A program made the position numbers and the translations under genes. This document shows positions 26,801 to 38,597 of a DNA stretch of 64,000 nt, in pieces. How positions within the stretch are numbered: position 1 is the first letter of the stretch; each line of letters begins with the position of its first letter. This DNA is from Marisa cornuarietis. Its lineage: Eukaryota; Mollusca; Gastropoda; Architaenioglossa; Ampullariidae. The stretch spans positions 1,054,001 to 1,118,000 of the forward strand of contig SMMW01000605.1 in assembly GCA_004794655.1 (NCBI GenBank), written 5' to 3'. The notes under the pieces are model-generated. The model made no database searches and was not told the DNA's origin. It worked only from the letters and a program-made list of their open reading frames with translations.

Positions 26801-27647
26801 GACAGGACAATAGAGACAGTAAAGTAACAGAAGTAAGAGACAGCAGGACAATAGAGACAGTAAAGTAACAGACGTCAGAGACAGGACAATAGAGACAGTA
26901 AAGTAACAGAAGTAAGAGACAGCAGGACAATAGAGACAGTAAAGTAACAGAAGTAAGAGACAGCAGGACAATAGAGACAGTAAAGTAACAGAAGTCAGAG
27001 ACAGGACAATAGAGACAGTAAAGTAACAGAAGTAAGAGACAGCAGGACAATAAAGACAGTAAAGTAACAGAAGTAAGAGACAGCAGGACAATAGAGACAG
27101 TAAAGTAACAGAAGTAAGAGACAGGACAACAGAGACAGTAAAGTAACAGAAGTAAGAGACAATCAAATGAATCGCCATTCCTGCTCGTTCGCACCTGCGC
27201 ACCTGACAATTATACACGCGTGCTCATGTAAGAGTGAACTGCTTTGTAGCAGGCTTTTTTTCTTGGGTGAAGTTAGCTTGATGTGAATTCCCACTTTGTA
27301 TTTGAGTGACATGCATGTCACGTGGTCTGCCTGGCGATACACGCCCCTCGTGTGTTACGAGCTGAGGAAGCAGTAAAGGTGGCATTGTGATGCCCTATAC
27401 CTGGAAATATATCCGAAGATGATGCATCTTTTCTTTGGACAGCCGTGTCAACAGTCGACAGCACCGCCAGTCCCACTGCACCTGTGAAAGTGAGTGTTGT
27501 GGGTGTGGTCAGGTGGTCAGGTAGTCAGGTGAAACACGTGCATACAGCCACCTACTGCCTCATAACATACAGACTGCGGTGCTGGGTAACAGTGCCTGCT
27601 GCCCTAGTCACCGTATTATCTATAATCTGTGTTAACGAGACTATTTA

Positions 27648-27706
<59 letters not shown>

Positions 27707-27836
27707 ATTCGCTCTTACTATGTGACTTAAAATATTTGTATCTAGTCTTGTATCGTATGGTATTTATTGTATCGTATTGCAGGTGTATATGTGTGTCTCA
27801 TGTTGCTGACGTCAGGGGAATCAAATGACGACATTG

Positions 27837-27869
<33 letters not shown>

Positions 27870-27958
27870 TACTGCTCACCTTCAAGAAAGACCTTGACCC
27901 CGGCGAAGCACAAGGTATGAAGAGTGAGAGCAGCCAGGAGACAGGGGATCGTCTTCAT
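23829..27958 (-). CDS. Gene B: secreted protein of the local array (two exons, about 131 aa)
   Basis: Exon 1 (27958 down to 27880) encodes a signal peptide starting Met-Lys-Thr with core CLLAALTLHTLC, ending G|GTGAGC in phase 1. The terminal exon ends with TAG at 23829. Two acceptors keep the frame: CACTTTCATCAG (exon start 24145, giving 131 aa) or TTTCTTTGCTGAAG (start about 24092). The mature part holds a hydrophobic IILLLLQQKC, CQEW, then PLPSFCLE with 14 residues between the cysteines. A C-terminal YxxYxxxxSPEERQRD then AxxxYG follows. Gene A shares CQEWR, PxFCL and the Y..Y / S.E.R.RD...A motif, so the two are paralogues. The 3.7-kb intron contains a 2-kb minisatellite, and a (GACA)n run begins right behind the donor. 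Function unknown. Confidence 0.6.
24222..25205. other. AT-rich intronic DNA of gene B
   Basis: Very AT-rich at 24240-24670, including a triplicated GTTAAAGTATAT motif near 24657-24690. No exon recognised. Confidence 0.5.
25210..27162. repeat. Minisatellite, 38/41-bp unit, about 48-50 copies (gene B intron)
   Basis: The unit AGACAGTAAAGTAACAGAAG then TAAGAGACAGCAGGACAATAG (41 bp) alternates with a 38-bp form lacking one CAG. Left copies (25210-25400) are more diverged (GGAAAACAGAG). A block near 26030-26280 alternates GATACAGCAG and GAGACAGG units regularly, so pairs were duplicated together. Minus-strand frames stay open for up to 444 codons (Leu/Tyr/Cys-rich) only because the unit has no minus-strand stop codons. 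Confidence 0.97.
27650..27706. repeat. (CA)n microsatellite
   Basis: A pure run in the gene B intron. Confidence 0.95.
27838..27869. repeat. (GACA)n tetranucleotide tract next to the gene B donor site
   Basis: About seven copies. On the coding strand (TCTG)n starts about 10 nt after the exon end (donor GTGAGCAGTAG). Confidence 0.95.
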
Positions 27959-28059
27959 TGTAGACGTTGTAGTGACGCCAGATGATGTCTGCGACGTCGA
28001 CGTGTATGACAAGTGCAGGACGTTAATGAAGGTGTGCGGCGAGGCGGCGCGTGACGGCA

Positions 28060-28075
28060 GTTATAGCCACACGGG
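28060..28075 (-). promoter_or_regulatory. Weak TATA-like element of gene B
   Basis: GGCTATAACTG on the minus strand lies about 105 bp upstream of the ATG. Suggestive only. Confidence 0.3.
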
Positions 28076-28406
28076 AGGAGGGGGGGCGGGTTCCCCTCCT
28101 GACTGCTGCTCGTCTGGCCCATGCGTCATAGGTGTACATGAGGCCAGCGTCACAGCCATTCACCTTCTCTCGCTCCAACCAACTAACGGTTGATCAACAT
28201 TCAGCCGACATTATTTAAAAACAAAATCGGATGGTATTTTTTTGTTTTTTACCAAAGCACAGTATGACTACTAGACTGTAACGGACAGTATACGCCTATA
28301 GTATAGCACAAGGGTGTTTTACAAGTTTGCCGACATTTTCACCTTCCAAGCAGCAAGGCGGGTTCAAAGTTCACAAGTTGACATTTGTTTGGGAACAGCT
28401 TTCTTA

Positions 28407-29160
28407 TAGGTGGTTTTGCGACGCCATAACAAAAATGGCTTACCTGTAGGCGGAGCTATGCAAATTAGTGACGTCACTATTACGTCACTCATCTTCTGCT
28501 TTCTCTCTCTTCCTCGCTCAACTCCCCCCCTTGATATCGTCTCCTTCATCTTCTCCGAATCCTTCCTCCAATTCTTCCGAGAAATAATATCCAGAAATGA
28601 ACAAAATTTTTCCTGAAGTCGCCTTCCCCATCTTCTTCGAATCCTTCCTCCAATTATTCCGAGAAATAATATCCAAAAATATACAGAATTTCTCCTCCCA
28701 CCAAAATTGCATAAAACTACCAACTCACCTAACTTCTTCTGTCTCCTCGCTTTCCATGAATTGCACAATTGCACCACAAATTTTCGCGAAATTTCCACGC
28801 ACACTCGCCATCTTCAATCCTCTCGAATTTCTATCGTCTGCTCATATCAAATCAAAACTTTTCTCGCGCAATATATCACATGACTAAAACCAGCCAATAA
28901 TTTAACGACTAAAACCAGCCAATAATTTAACACAACTCCATGTCAATCACCATCACGTCACTCGACCAGTCCTCAACATTTGTCCTCTACAATAAAACCT
29001 ACCCCTAACCCACACCCATAACCCAAACCCAAACCCCACTTCATAAATCACACACAACACCAACCAATGCCCAACCTCACACCCCTCTCAAATATCGATC
29101 CTACCCGGTCTCCCCTCCCACAAAATAGCACAGCCCGCCGTGACCTAGTAAAACCACCTA
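28407..29160. mobile_element. MITE of about 754 bp with TAGGTGGTTTT ends and TA duplication
   Basis: The left end TAGGTGGTTTTGCGACGCC and the reverse complement of the right end TAGGTGGTTTTACTAGG match over the first 11 bases. TA flanks at 28405-28406 and 29161-29162. The interior is pyrimidine-rich with an 87-bp direct duplication (about 28553-28690: CCTTCCTCCAATTCTTCCGA and a near copy). No transposase. The minus-strand 146-codon frame (28364-28804) spans the left border and is not a gene. Confidence 0.6.
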
Positions 29161-29162
29161 TA

Positions 29163-29964
29163 TCAAAGTTCTGCCATTTTTTTTTTTTAATTTCTAAACA
29201 GTGTCTGTAGTCTGATCAGAGACGAGGCCAAGATTCCATGTCATTCAGTTGTTATTTAAAATCACTGACCAGTGTGACGTGTGGGTGGAGTAGGGAACTC
29301 GGTTTAGAAGGGAATGGGTTAAGACTGTCCAGCTCGAGACATGTGCAGCGCCTGTTATTTCACGTTCACGTGCGGCTCCGGGGTGGGGGGGGGGACTTTC
29401 CCTAAAGATCCCTAGTGATAACACTATTTATAACTCCACCTGGACTTTACCTGGACCTGGACTTTCCGGTGAACGCCAGCGCGTCGACTGTTGGAATCCC
29501 CGCCATCCTGTTTGCCGGGTCCGTAAGACTGTGTGGAGACTCACACAAGGAAATCATCTCCCACCTCACTTGTATAAAACACAGCAGCTGTGAGGTGGCT
29601 GCATGTACAGTCGACACGATGTCTCCTTCCCTGGACATGTAGCCTCAGAAATAAGCTGATGAGTTACTTATGAAAACATTGTTAGTCACCATCGTCAATA
29701 GCAACCTGACCCACCAAAGTAACAGCCGGAGAAAGTCATTTCTGATGTTTCCGTTTGATAAGATTTCTTCTATAAAATACTTGTATTACGTTGTGCACTT
29801 TGACCTAAGTAACAGCAGTTAATAGCAGAATGAACTGCAGCAGCAGCCGTGAACATATTTCTTCTGGCACTGACAGCGGTGGTACCAGCAGCCCGGACTC
29901 TGATGGATCTGTGGTGGCTCCAGGAGAACAAAGAGAACGCGTCGACTTTTTCCACGCGATGGAG

Positions 29965-30028
<64 letters not shown>

Positions 30029-30272
30029 TGCGTGCGTGTCCTTTAAATAGGAGAAAGGGTCAAGGACCCCAAAACCAGGTGGCTGCAGGATGATTGAAGT
30101 AAGTGGTTTACTGTGCCAATATCACGGAGCCATTTCTTCCGTGACCCTTAGCTTTTACTGATTAAATCTTCAAGTACACATCAGTCGCTTATAAAAAATA
30201 ATAAAGTCGGTAGAACATGTTTGTTTTTGTCATTCTCCGCTTGTTTTTTCTGTCGATCTCTTTGTCATCCTA
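29163..30272. other. Unassigned DNA with a (TG)n(CGTG)n tract
   Basis: A microsatellite lies at about 29968-30039. The 63-75 codon frames around 29415-29642 show no recognised domain. Confidence 0.45.
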
Positions 30273-30529
30273 GGGAAAGCGAATAGCCGAGTGGTTTAAT
30301 CTGACAACAGCACCGGTTCGATACCCGTGTACTGGTGCAAACGTCTCCCCCCCCCCCCGAATCTACCCAGCTGTCGGGAATGGGTATCTGGCTCCGTGGA
30401 GGGTTGGGGAAAGGAAGACGACGAAGGAGAGGAGACAGGCTACACCCACGCATAAAGCTGGCCCCGAGAAAAAGTGAGGTCACCGGCACTTTACTCCCCA
30501 ACAACCTCGTCAGACAACCACCTTTATTG
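30273..30529 (+). mobile_element. tRNA-derived SINE, family 1, plus-strand copy
   Basis: A box A-like TAGCCGAGTGG and box B GGTTCGATACC lie at the usual spacing. They are followed by a body containing GCTGTCGGGAATGGGTA and GAGGGTTGGGGAAAGGAAG and the tail AAAGCTGGCCCCGAG. The flanks TTTGTCATCCTA (before 30273) and TTTTCATCCTA (after 30529) look like a target-site duplication with one indel. Confidence 0.75.
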
Positions 30530-30751
30530 CTTTTCATCCTATCATTCAAAGCTTTCATGCTTTGTTTACATATTCTACAATCTGTCTCTCCCTTTTGAGG
30601 CTGTGTTTGACAGCTGAGCGCAAAAAATCAAATTTCTGAAGATCATTCTTGACATCTAGAGCTGTTGATCACCTGGTCTCAATAAAACCTTCATAAAACT
30701 GACCTTGTCTTATGATTAATATCTGTCACGAGATTCGTGACAAACACCCCC

Positions 30752-30786
<35 letters not shown>

Positions 30787-32424
30787 AAGAGACCGCATGC
30801 ACTTTATTGTTCGTACTTCTGACTTCAGTTTTATGAATGCCTTTCAAAATTCATGGTTGTTGAGTGAAAACTATTAAGCAGCCCATTAAAGCAGAAGATT
30901 GAAGAGAACTGAGTCACGAGAGCTAACTGAGATACAACACGTGACATTCCCTGGGGTATGAAAGCAACAGACTGAGAGGCACTACTACCTGGCTCATGGC
31001 ACTCAAACACGACACAAACGAGGAAGATAGGGGTTGCAGTCTTTATACCCACCCATCTATATATATATATACACCCCTCCTAAATCGTACGTGACAGTAG
31101 GTGTACTTTATGAGCAAGCAGCTAACGGCCATGATGTGTGTGCGTTTGTGTGAGAGAGAGAGAGAGAGATGGTGGTAATGAGGTGCTACGGAGGTAAAGA
31201 TAGTAAAGGTAGATAGAAGCTAGTAAAGGTGGCGCACTGTGTGCATGAGGACGGTAGTAATGCTGAAGATAGTAGAGGCGGTGCACTGTGTGCGTGCAGG
31301 CAGAAGGCAAAGGTCGTCTGAGGGCTTTATGCCAGCCTGCGATGACAACACCGTGGGAGGATCTGTTACATTTCCTTGCTCGTCGTCTCCAAGCCGGACA
31401 TATTTCTCTCTAGGTCCTGGTCGAGCTGGGAAACACCTTCCGCTTTCCTCGTAAATAAGAGGGGATCACATACGGTAACAGTAAAATAATCTTACAACTT
31501 ATGTCTTCAAAAGACTGTGTTTAGATGTGATCTGTTTACACGTGTTTACACTTGTTTACACTGTGACATTATCCTATATACTGCTCACAACTTTAACCAT
31601 AAAAATGTTGATTAAAGGCGAAAGACTTGTTTAATGGCAGAGTATAGCATGTACAAGCTGCACCTTGTCAATCAGGTAATTCCGATTCAAACTTTACCGT
31701 GTCACTGTGCTAAAAATAGCAACGGCGCGGTTACGCTTGACTTCTCCTTCAGAACAGCTCGGCCTGCTTCGCACTCAGTCGTGAAAAATGAACTTTGTAC
31801 AGGTTGAGATACATCACTGGTTCAGGAAGCCGGGAGTTCGTGAGGGGGGGGGGGAAGCGGTAATGAAGATAAGCTTGTCTCTTGCACGACTGATCAAAGA
31901 AAAAAAGAAAGAAGAGAAAAGAAAAGAAGCAGAGTTATCTACCTTTCTAATGACCAAAATTCCCTTGACATCATTGGATTATTTCCCTTAGTGCATGAGT
32001 GTGGGCGTGTGGGTGACCGTCGACTGCCGAGCCCACAGACGACTCCCGCCATAAGAGTTCGCATATCTTTTTCATACATACATAAAAGTTCCCATAGACT
32101 CGGTCATGCTCACTCGTCTCTCATGCACGCGCGCGCACACACACACCTTACACACACACACACACATAGGAAAGCCTTGTCAAGAACACTATAAAATACG
32201 AACTATCGCCCGCCCTCACACACGCGCGCGAGGCCTTTTGGGATAAAATAATCATCTTCATAAATTCTTAAACATACGAGTGGAAGCACTAATGAAATGT
32301 CTCTAACAGGAAAACAAAATCACTGAATTTTTCTTAAAATGTTGTCGACATGCAATATTACACTTTAGCTATCACCCAGAGCATGTCAATTAGTTGTGAA
32401 GATAATTTTATATATATTTTTTTT
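30530..32424. other. Unassigned spacer between genes A and B
   Basis: Simple repeats only: (CA)n about 30757-30783, (TA)n near 31058, (GA)n near 31154, and a diverged duplication at 31195-31300 (TAGTAAAGGTGG / GTGCACTGTGTGC). A lone terminus TATACTGCTCACAACTTTAA at about 31576 resembles the Tc1-like element at 14634. A short frame at 31320-31450 contains CDDNTVGGSVTFPC, weakly Ig-like. Confidence 0.4.
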
Positions 32425-32605
32425 AAATTGGTGTTTTACGCCGAGCCAGCAACTAAGGCTATATCACGGCAAGGCAGCCAGCCCTGTAAACAGATGCCAC
32501 ATGCAGAGAAAGAACAGCGTGCCCAAGACAAGAAGTGAACCCAGGACAGTCAACCTTAACTGTATTGGTGACAGACGCTAACCGTTGCGCCACCGGACCG
32601 CCTTT
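32425..32605 (-). mobile_element. tRNA-derived SINE, family 2, minus-strand copy
   Basis: On the minus strand: GGCGGTCCGGTGGCGCAACG (box A region), box B-like GGGTTCACTTC, a body with GTTTACAGGGCTGGCTGCC and TTGCCGTGATATAGCC, and the end GGCGTAAAACACCAATTTAA. It is the same as the copies at 53659 and 62549. TTGTGAA on both sides hints at a target duplication. Confidence 0.8.
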
Positions 32606-33169
32606 GTGAAAATTATAATTACTCGAGATCCATAACATACTTTTCTCCAAATTACTCAAACAAAATGTGAAAATGTTTGCTCCAAAAAAGAAATAAAGTA
32701 AAAATTACATGGACACAAAAAAATGAAAGAGTTCAAGCTCGTTAATTACATGGAAGATAGTGTACATGTGTTGCGATATATAAAGTATTTGTATCTTTAA
32801 GCTACATATAAGCATAAAGCGGGTAGCTCAAATCAAAGCATTGTACAAGAGCATCAAAGAGCTCACTGGTTTAAGGTTCAGTCCCACAAAAGCGGTCCAG
32901 TGTCCAGCTGCACGAAAGTTCTGTCAGACATGTTCACCTAAGCTTTGTCTCCCTCCCCCCCCCCTGTCAAGTTCACGGTCGTTTTCACGCACGGGGGGTT
33001 AGGAGATGACCATCATCCTCATGCAACCCACTACAAAGCCCTGTGGCTGACATTTCTCTTTATGTCTCGGAGGCTCCACTGCGTGCCTCTGCTCATCCTT
33101 GGCACACACACACACACACCTCCGACCCACCCGCTTCTTCTCAACGCGACTCCGAGGCTGGTGGCATCA
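32606..33169. other. Unassigned DNA downstream of gene A
   Basis: 3' flank of gene A. No gene, and no clear polyadenylation signal found. A short (CA)n lies near 33104-33118. Confidence 0.45.
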
Positions 33170-34653
33170 CTAATCCCAGGAGCCATGCTTTCTTCTCACA
33201 GCATCGTGGTCCCGCCTTCTGTCCTCGTCTGAGACTGACTTCCAGTAGTCTTTGTAGTTCTCGCACAGGATGGTGTCTGGCACCTTGGCCGCGATGCCGG
33301 GGGCTACGGCGTTGAGACAGAAGGGGGGCAGAGGTCGCCTCAACCGCCGCCACTCCTGACAGCGCTCATTCAGCACCAGTCCTATCACTCGGCTGGGAAT
33401 CTGGTTGGGTCCTCCTGGAGGCGTGCCCGGTACTTGCCCGGGAGTCTGGCACATGCTTTCCCCTGGAGGAGAACCTGAACGAAGTGTGAACAGTGCACAC
33501 GTTATCATGTGAACACGAGTGTATTGTTATATACAAGAAGCACATCGTCATGTGAACACAGCATTACATCATCATGTGAACACAGCACTACATCATCATG
33601 TGAACATAGCATTACATCGTCGTGTGAACATAGCATTACATCGTCATGTGGACAGAGCATTACATTGTCGTGTGAACACAACATTACATTGTCGTGTGAA
33701 CACAACATTACATCGTCAACTGAACACAGTATTACATTGTCATATGATCACAATATTACATTGTCATGAGAACACAGCATTACATTGTCATGAGAAAGAA
33801 GCAAAACTGCATTTTGTGAACACAAGACAAGACATCGTCGTGCCAACATATTAAAACACTTTTTCTTGCGACCACAGTCGCCATGTAAACACAGTCCACC
33901 GTTTGTAACCTGGACGGCGGCCTGAAAAGACTGTTGAAGAGAATGTGAAGAATGTGAACAGAGTACAACACATTGTCGTGTGAACACAGTGAGCACATGT
34001 ACATCATGTGAAACATAGAGCAAATCATTGTCAAAGGAACACGCTCCTCTCACGCGCTGCAGTCAACCTTTTTTCTGGGTGTTGCACGGGGAATGTTCCT
34101 CTATATGTTTCTCTTTTTGTCCATCTGTGTACAGTGTCATTCCCTGCTGCACAATGCAGTTTATGTCCTCTGTACACAAAGCGCATGTTAACCGAGTGTA
34201 TACAGTGTGTTTAGACGGGAATTGTGCAGGTGGAATAATGAGAGTATATCAAAGTATAAAGCCTACCCAGTGCATGGTTAAGTTTAAACAATACACATTT
34301 TATTTTGAAACACATTGTCAGTACCTTGACCTGGTTGTCTCGGAGGATGACCGGGGCTGTGCCCCCCTTGATGAGGACCTGGAAAAGTATTTGTATCTTA
34401 GTGTGCACAGTACAAAACAATGTGTATGTTACGAGCACTTTACAAAGTACTTGTAACTTTAGTATGTTCATTACATGAATACCTGTATGACAGCACGAAC
34501 ATTACACAATACTTGTAGCTTATCACGCAGGTTATGAAATACTTGTTTCTTACTAAGCACATCCAATGTAATTTTAGTAAGTTTATTTTTATCTCAGTGC
34601 AAAATAGTTTGTCCTCAACATGCAACATGCAATGGACTTTTGCTTTAGGACAT

Positions 34654-34738
<85 letters not shown>

Positions 34739-35161
34739 TATACTTCACCACACCACAGTGCGTTTTTATCTTGTTAACAATTTTCCTGTACGCGTCTAAA
34801 TGGACTTTTATTCATAATACAGTAATGAGCATGAAAGTTACTTCTCTATTTACATGTATATATACAAAGCAGACACGGAACTACTACAGGCAGTGGTTCG
34901 CCAATATAACCATGTCCCTTGTCCTGTGTTAAGCGGTCTCTACAGCTTTATCCAAGAAATTAAAATACGACAGATTTTGGGAGCCAATATCATTTAATGA
35001 ATTACATCAATGCAGACGAAAATAACTGCGAACTATAGTAGGCCTTTAATGAAAAGGATGGAGCACATACCTCTTTCCCCTCCCGTTCGTCGCTGGGAAA
35101 TAACAGGATTCGAACTCAACAGCGTCACTATGACGACAGCTACCAGCAGCCGACGATCCAT
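33170..35161 (-). CDS. Gene A: secreted Pro/Gly-rich protein of the local array (three coding exons, 149 aa)
   Basis: Exon 1 (35161 down to 35071) carries a signal peptide, core LLVAVVIVTLLSS, and ends G|GTATGTG in phase 1. Exon 2 (34378 down to 34325, 54 nt) is a symmetric phase 1-1 exon coding a His/Pro/Gly-rich linker (GHSPGHPPRQPGQ). Exon 3 (33474 down to 33170) follows CACTTCGTTCAG and ends in TAG. The mature protein is Pro/Gly-rich to about residue 72. Then come VIGLVLNERC (Cys87), CQEWRR, PLPPFCLN (Cys101), Cys119 and YKDYW...SDEDRRRD...AVRRKHG. Cys57 makes four cysteines. Gene B shares the CQEWR, PxFCL and Y..Y/RRRD blocks. A 5' leader exon and TATA box lie upstream. Function unknown; extracellular by the signal peptide. 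Confidence 0.7.
33505..33800. repeat. Minisatellite, about 27-bp unit, about 11 copies (gene A intron 2)
   Basis: The unit CATCGTCATGTGAACACAGC then ATTACAT. Divergence rises to the right, and isolated GTGAACACAGT units continue to about 34020. Confidence 0.9.
34657..34737. repeat. (TG)n microsatellite (gene A intron 1)
   Basis: A pure dinucleotide run of about 40 copies. Confidence 0.97.
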
Positions 35162-35404
35162 TGCTTGTTTTTGATGCTTAAAAGCAGAAGAAAATCACTC
35201 TTTGAAGACACTCGCTGAAAACAAATTTTAAAAAAGGTTTTGTACTTGCCCTTGATTACATCAAATCAACAGCAATTAGTTCTTTAGCTCGAGTTTGCGG
35301 TCGTCTACGCAGACAGAATAGTAACCGACAGCTTGCAAAGCAAAGCCATCTGTGACCGGGCCGTAGGTTTGTTGGTGGGGTGGTGGTGGCAGGGAAGCGG
35401 AAAT

Positions 35405-35582
35405 TGATGTTTGACACCCAATCAGCAAGTATAAGGCTATAGCAGAGTAAAGCAGCCGGTCCTGTGAAGAGATACCACGTGCAGAGAAAGAATAGCGTGC
35501 TTGAGACGAGATATGAACCGTGTACAGTTAATTCTCACTGCATTGGTGACGGTCGCTAACCGTTGCGTCTACGGACCACACC
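35405..35582 (-). mobile_element. tRNA-derived SINE, family 2, diverged minus-strand copy
   Basis: GGTCCGTAGACGCAACGGTT on the minus strand (head), then GTCACCAATGCAGTGA and a GCACGTGGTATCTCTTC...GGCTGC-like body, clearly the same layout as the other family-2 copies but older. It lies between the gene A leader exon and first coding exon. Confidence 0.7.
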
Positions 35583-36025
35583 TGCAGTAAAGGTAAGGTA
35601 AGGGGTTCATCATATCTAGGACGCTCCTCGGAATGTGGAACATATCGCTTTCTTTCTCATGCTTTTGCCTTTCTGGTTCTGGTTCCCAATTCTGCTGGAA
35701 AGTTGCTGGATGAACAAGTGTGTGTGGGGGGGGGGAGGGGTTAATTATCCAGTCACATTGTTGACTGGGTCACGAATCAGTGACCTTCGACGATACTATG
35801 GCCACCCCACCTTACCTTTCACATGATGTGTTAGATATGATGACCCAATTACAATCCACATCTTCTCCAGTCATACGACTACGTAACACCTACATGTACA
35901 AACCGACGAAAAGATAAACGCTAAACTAACTGTCAAATAAAAATGAAGACAAATTTTCGTTTAAATGTTAATTGGCAACTGATTCTAAGACGACACCCGT
36001 TCGTAAGATCCAGATTTCGTCTTAC

Positions 36026-36090
36026 CTGTCTTTTGCTCTTCAGGTGTCACCTGCAGCTCTTGGCAGATTTCAACGATGGCACGTCATTGG
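36026..36090 (-). other. Predicted non-coding leader exon of gene A
   Basis: On the minus strand a region starting about 30 bp below the TATA box ends in the donor AAAGACAG|GTAAGACG (exon end 36026). A matching acceptor TTTTCTTCTGCTTTTAAG lies 17 bp before the gene A ATG at 35161. The start is inferred from TATA spacing. Confidence 0.5.
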
Positions 36091-36113
36091 GTCCCCGAGT
36101 CTCAAGTGTGCAG

Positions 36114-36123
36114 TTTATATAAA
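36114..36123 (-). promoter_or_regulatory. TATA box of gene A
   Basis: CTTTATATAAACTG on the minus strand, about 30 bp above the inferred start of the leader exon. It is the clearest promoter motif in the array. Confidence 0.55.
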
Positions 36124-37118
36124 GAGTGAAGCAGAGGTCAAGAGGAAGAGACAAGGAGTTTTCCTAGCTTCCCTGACAATGAAATTAATCTTGGAAGTGG
36201 AGTTTCCTGTACGACATTCCTGAAAACACTTGTCTATTGCGCCGACAGATGACAAAAAAGAAAAAGGAATTGATGATTGATGTATTTTCTTTGTCCAGTT
36301 TTTGTTTTCTTTTATTCGAGCTTTATTAATGGTGTTTTCGCAATCCTGGTTATTGGAAGGGTTTAAACGTACGAGCAGAGTTGGGTCGAGACGCATTAAG
36401 TATTTGTACAGATTTATGGGGAATAAATATGGAGGCAGCACATTGTACGATGCGCAAAAATCACGATTTACGTGGTTAAGTATACGAACGCATTGTTGTT
36501 CTTCCAAGTTTCTAATGATGTCTGCCAGCAGGTTCCTGCAAATGACTTACCTGCCCGCAGTTTAAGCAAAGGGACATAACTCAACATCAGACGCTTGTAA
36601 CCTTGTGTAGTATCCTCCCCTTTTGTGGGCACAAGCACAGATGACTTCCTCCCTATGAACGTCCTCCACTAAGAAATATTTAACTAATTACCAGGAACAT
36701 CCGCTTGCAAGGAAAAAAACAATAAAAACAAACCAAACAAAAGAAGAAAAGGAAAAAGAAAGAAAGAACAAGAAAAAGAAATAAAAAAAGCAAAGCTAAC
36801 ATACTGTTTTAACAGATCGATGCCGCGGCTTCATCTGAGATCACGATAAGCTCAGTTGCTGGTTGGTACTAGGAGTGAAGGTGGTAGGTCTAGAACTAAC
36901 AGTAAGTCAAGTAGTGGTCCGCTATGGTTTTTAACAGTTCGTGTGAGAGACTCGACTTACTGTAAGGACGAGGTCTTCTTGTTGACACAAAGGTCGCTGA
37001 GCTACAGATTCGGAAGACAGAGGACAATAAAGTTTATTTCTTTTTAAGGCAAAATGTTTGTATTTTTTAAATTTTGACAGTAAGATAGCTTCTGAAATTT
37101 GTCTCATCTCACGAGACA
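36124..37118. other. Unassigned DNA upstream of gene A
   Basis: Includes an A-rich block at 36710-36800. No gene recognised; frames at 36115-36565 have no identifiable domain. Confidence 0.4.
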
Positions 37119-37361
<243 letters not shown>

Positions 37362-37692
37362 AACTCGACTCTGACCTAATGTGAGAGTTTTCTCTCAAGA
37401 TATGTAATTTGAATGTAATTTTTAAGTGCAGTAGTTCTTTGCTCAGAACAATTGATACCCCCTGAGCAGAACATTTTCATAAATCTGTAATTCTAGCTGC
37501 AGTCTGTAGCAAACCTACAGAAACTGGCATTTCAGTATACTATTGGCGAGCGTGCTTACCAGCGTTCTTGCGCGCGCGTGCGTGCGTGTGTGTGTGTGTT
37601 TTCTTTTGTCGATTAATATTTGCATATGGCTAGATACGGACCAGAAGGATGAATCTGTGTGTACGTGAATGTGTGGGGATGATGTTCATGCC

Positions 37693-37755
<63 letters not shown>

Positions 37756-38529
37756 GAGGCAAATATTATATCTTTATTTACTTGGGTTATAGAATAAGTA
37801 AAGGTCACGTGGGTTTTTTTACGTCTAGCCCTCGATCTAAGGAAAGAAAATTAAAACACTACCACAAAGCAAAGGCAATGCAAAATTAACGAGAGAAAAT
37901 TAGCGGAATATTAATTTAGACAAAAAGATGGTGGTTGACGTTTAGTTTGACGGGGATTTCTTTTACTAATAGATCAGCAGCATATGGTGCATGTTCAATT
38001 TTTTATTGTTAGTAATGGGTGTCGATGTTGGGTGGGAGGCCTCTGCAAGCGTTCAAAGTTTTGATATAGATATTGTAGAGAGGGGGTAGGGAGATATGCG
38101 CATCATCCAAATCATGAAATTGTTTTCTTTTGTTCGTTCCTTCTATTTTCTTTTTTCCCCATGTATGCTGTCAGTTAAAAAAGCTTTGTTTCAGCTTAAA
38201 GGGAAAGAGAAAGACAGCAGCTCTTCCTCACCGAAACTTTTAAATTAATGAAGACTTTGCCTCTAGATGAGGGACATGTTTTTATCAACGTCAGGAGTGG
38301 TTCCCTTAATTACTCCTCGCCTCCACGAATAAACACTGTGTGTGCATTCTGACTCGTATATTAGACAGACAGAAAAACAGTTGGACACAAAAATACGAAA
38401 GCCGTTGTGGTAAACAATTTTTTTTATTTCATGGCGTATTTCATGTGGCAGACAAATATAAATGCATCGTTCTAAGTAACACGAGGTATTGCCATGTACT
38501 TTACAGTCTATATCACAAACACTGAAACA

Positions 38530-38597
<68 letters not shown>

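Noticed and set aside
25100..27217. Long minus-strand open frames (up to 444 codons) that look like a hydrophobic membrane protein
   Set aside because: They are translations of the 38/41-bp minisatellite; all three frames are open because the unit has no minus-strand stops.
28364..28804. 146-codon minus-strand frame
   Set aside because: It spans the MITE border and the internal 87-bp duplication; no domain or splice context.
28980..29060. CCCTAACCC / CCCAAACCC runs resembling telomeric repeats
   Set aside because: Too short and irregular, and lying inside the TA-flanked MITE.
30273..30360. tRNA-like A and B boxes (also in the other SINE copies)
   Set aside because: No cloverleaf could be traced and each is followed by a shared SINE body, so they are tRNA-derived SINEs rather than tRNA genes.
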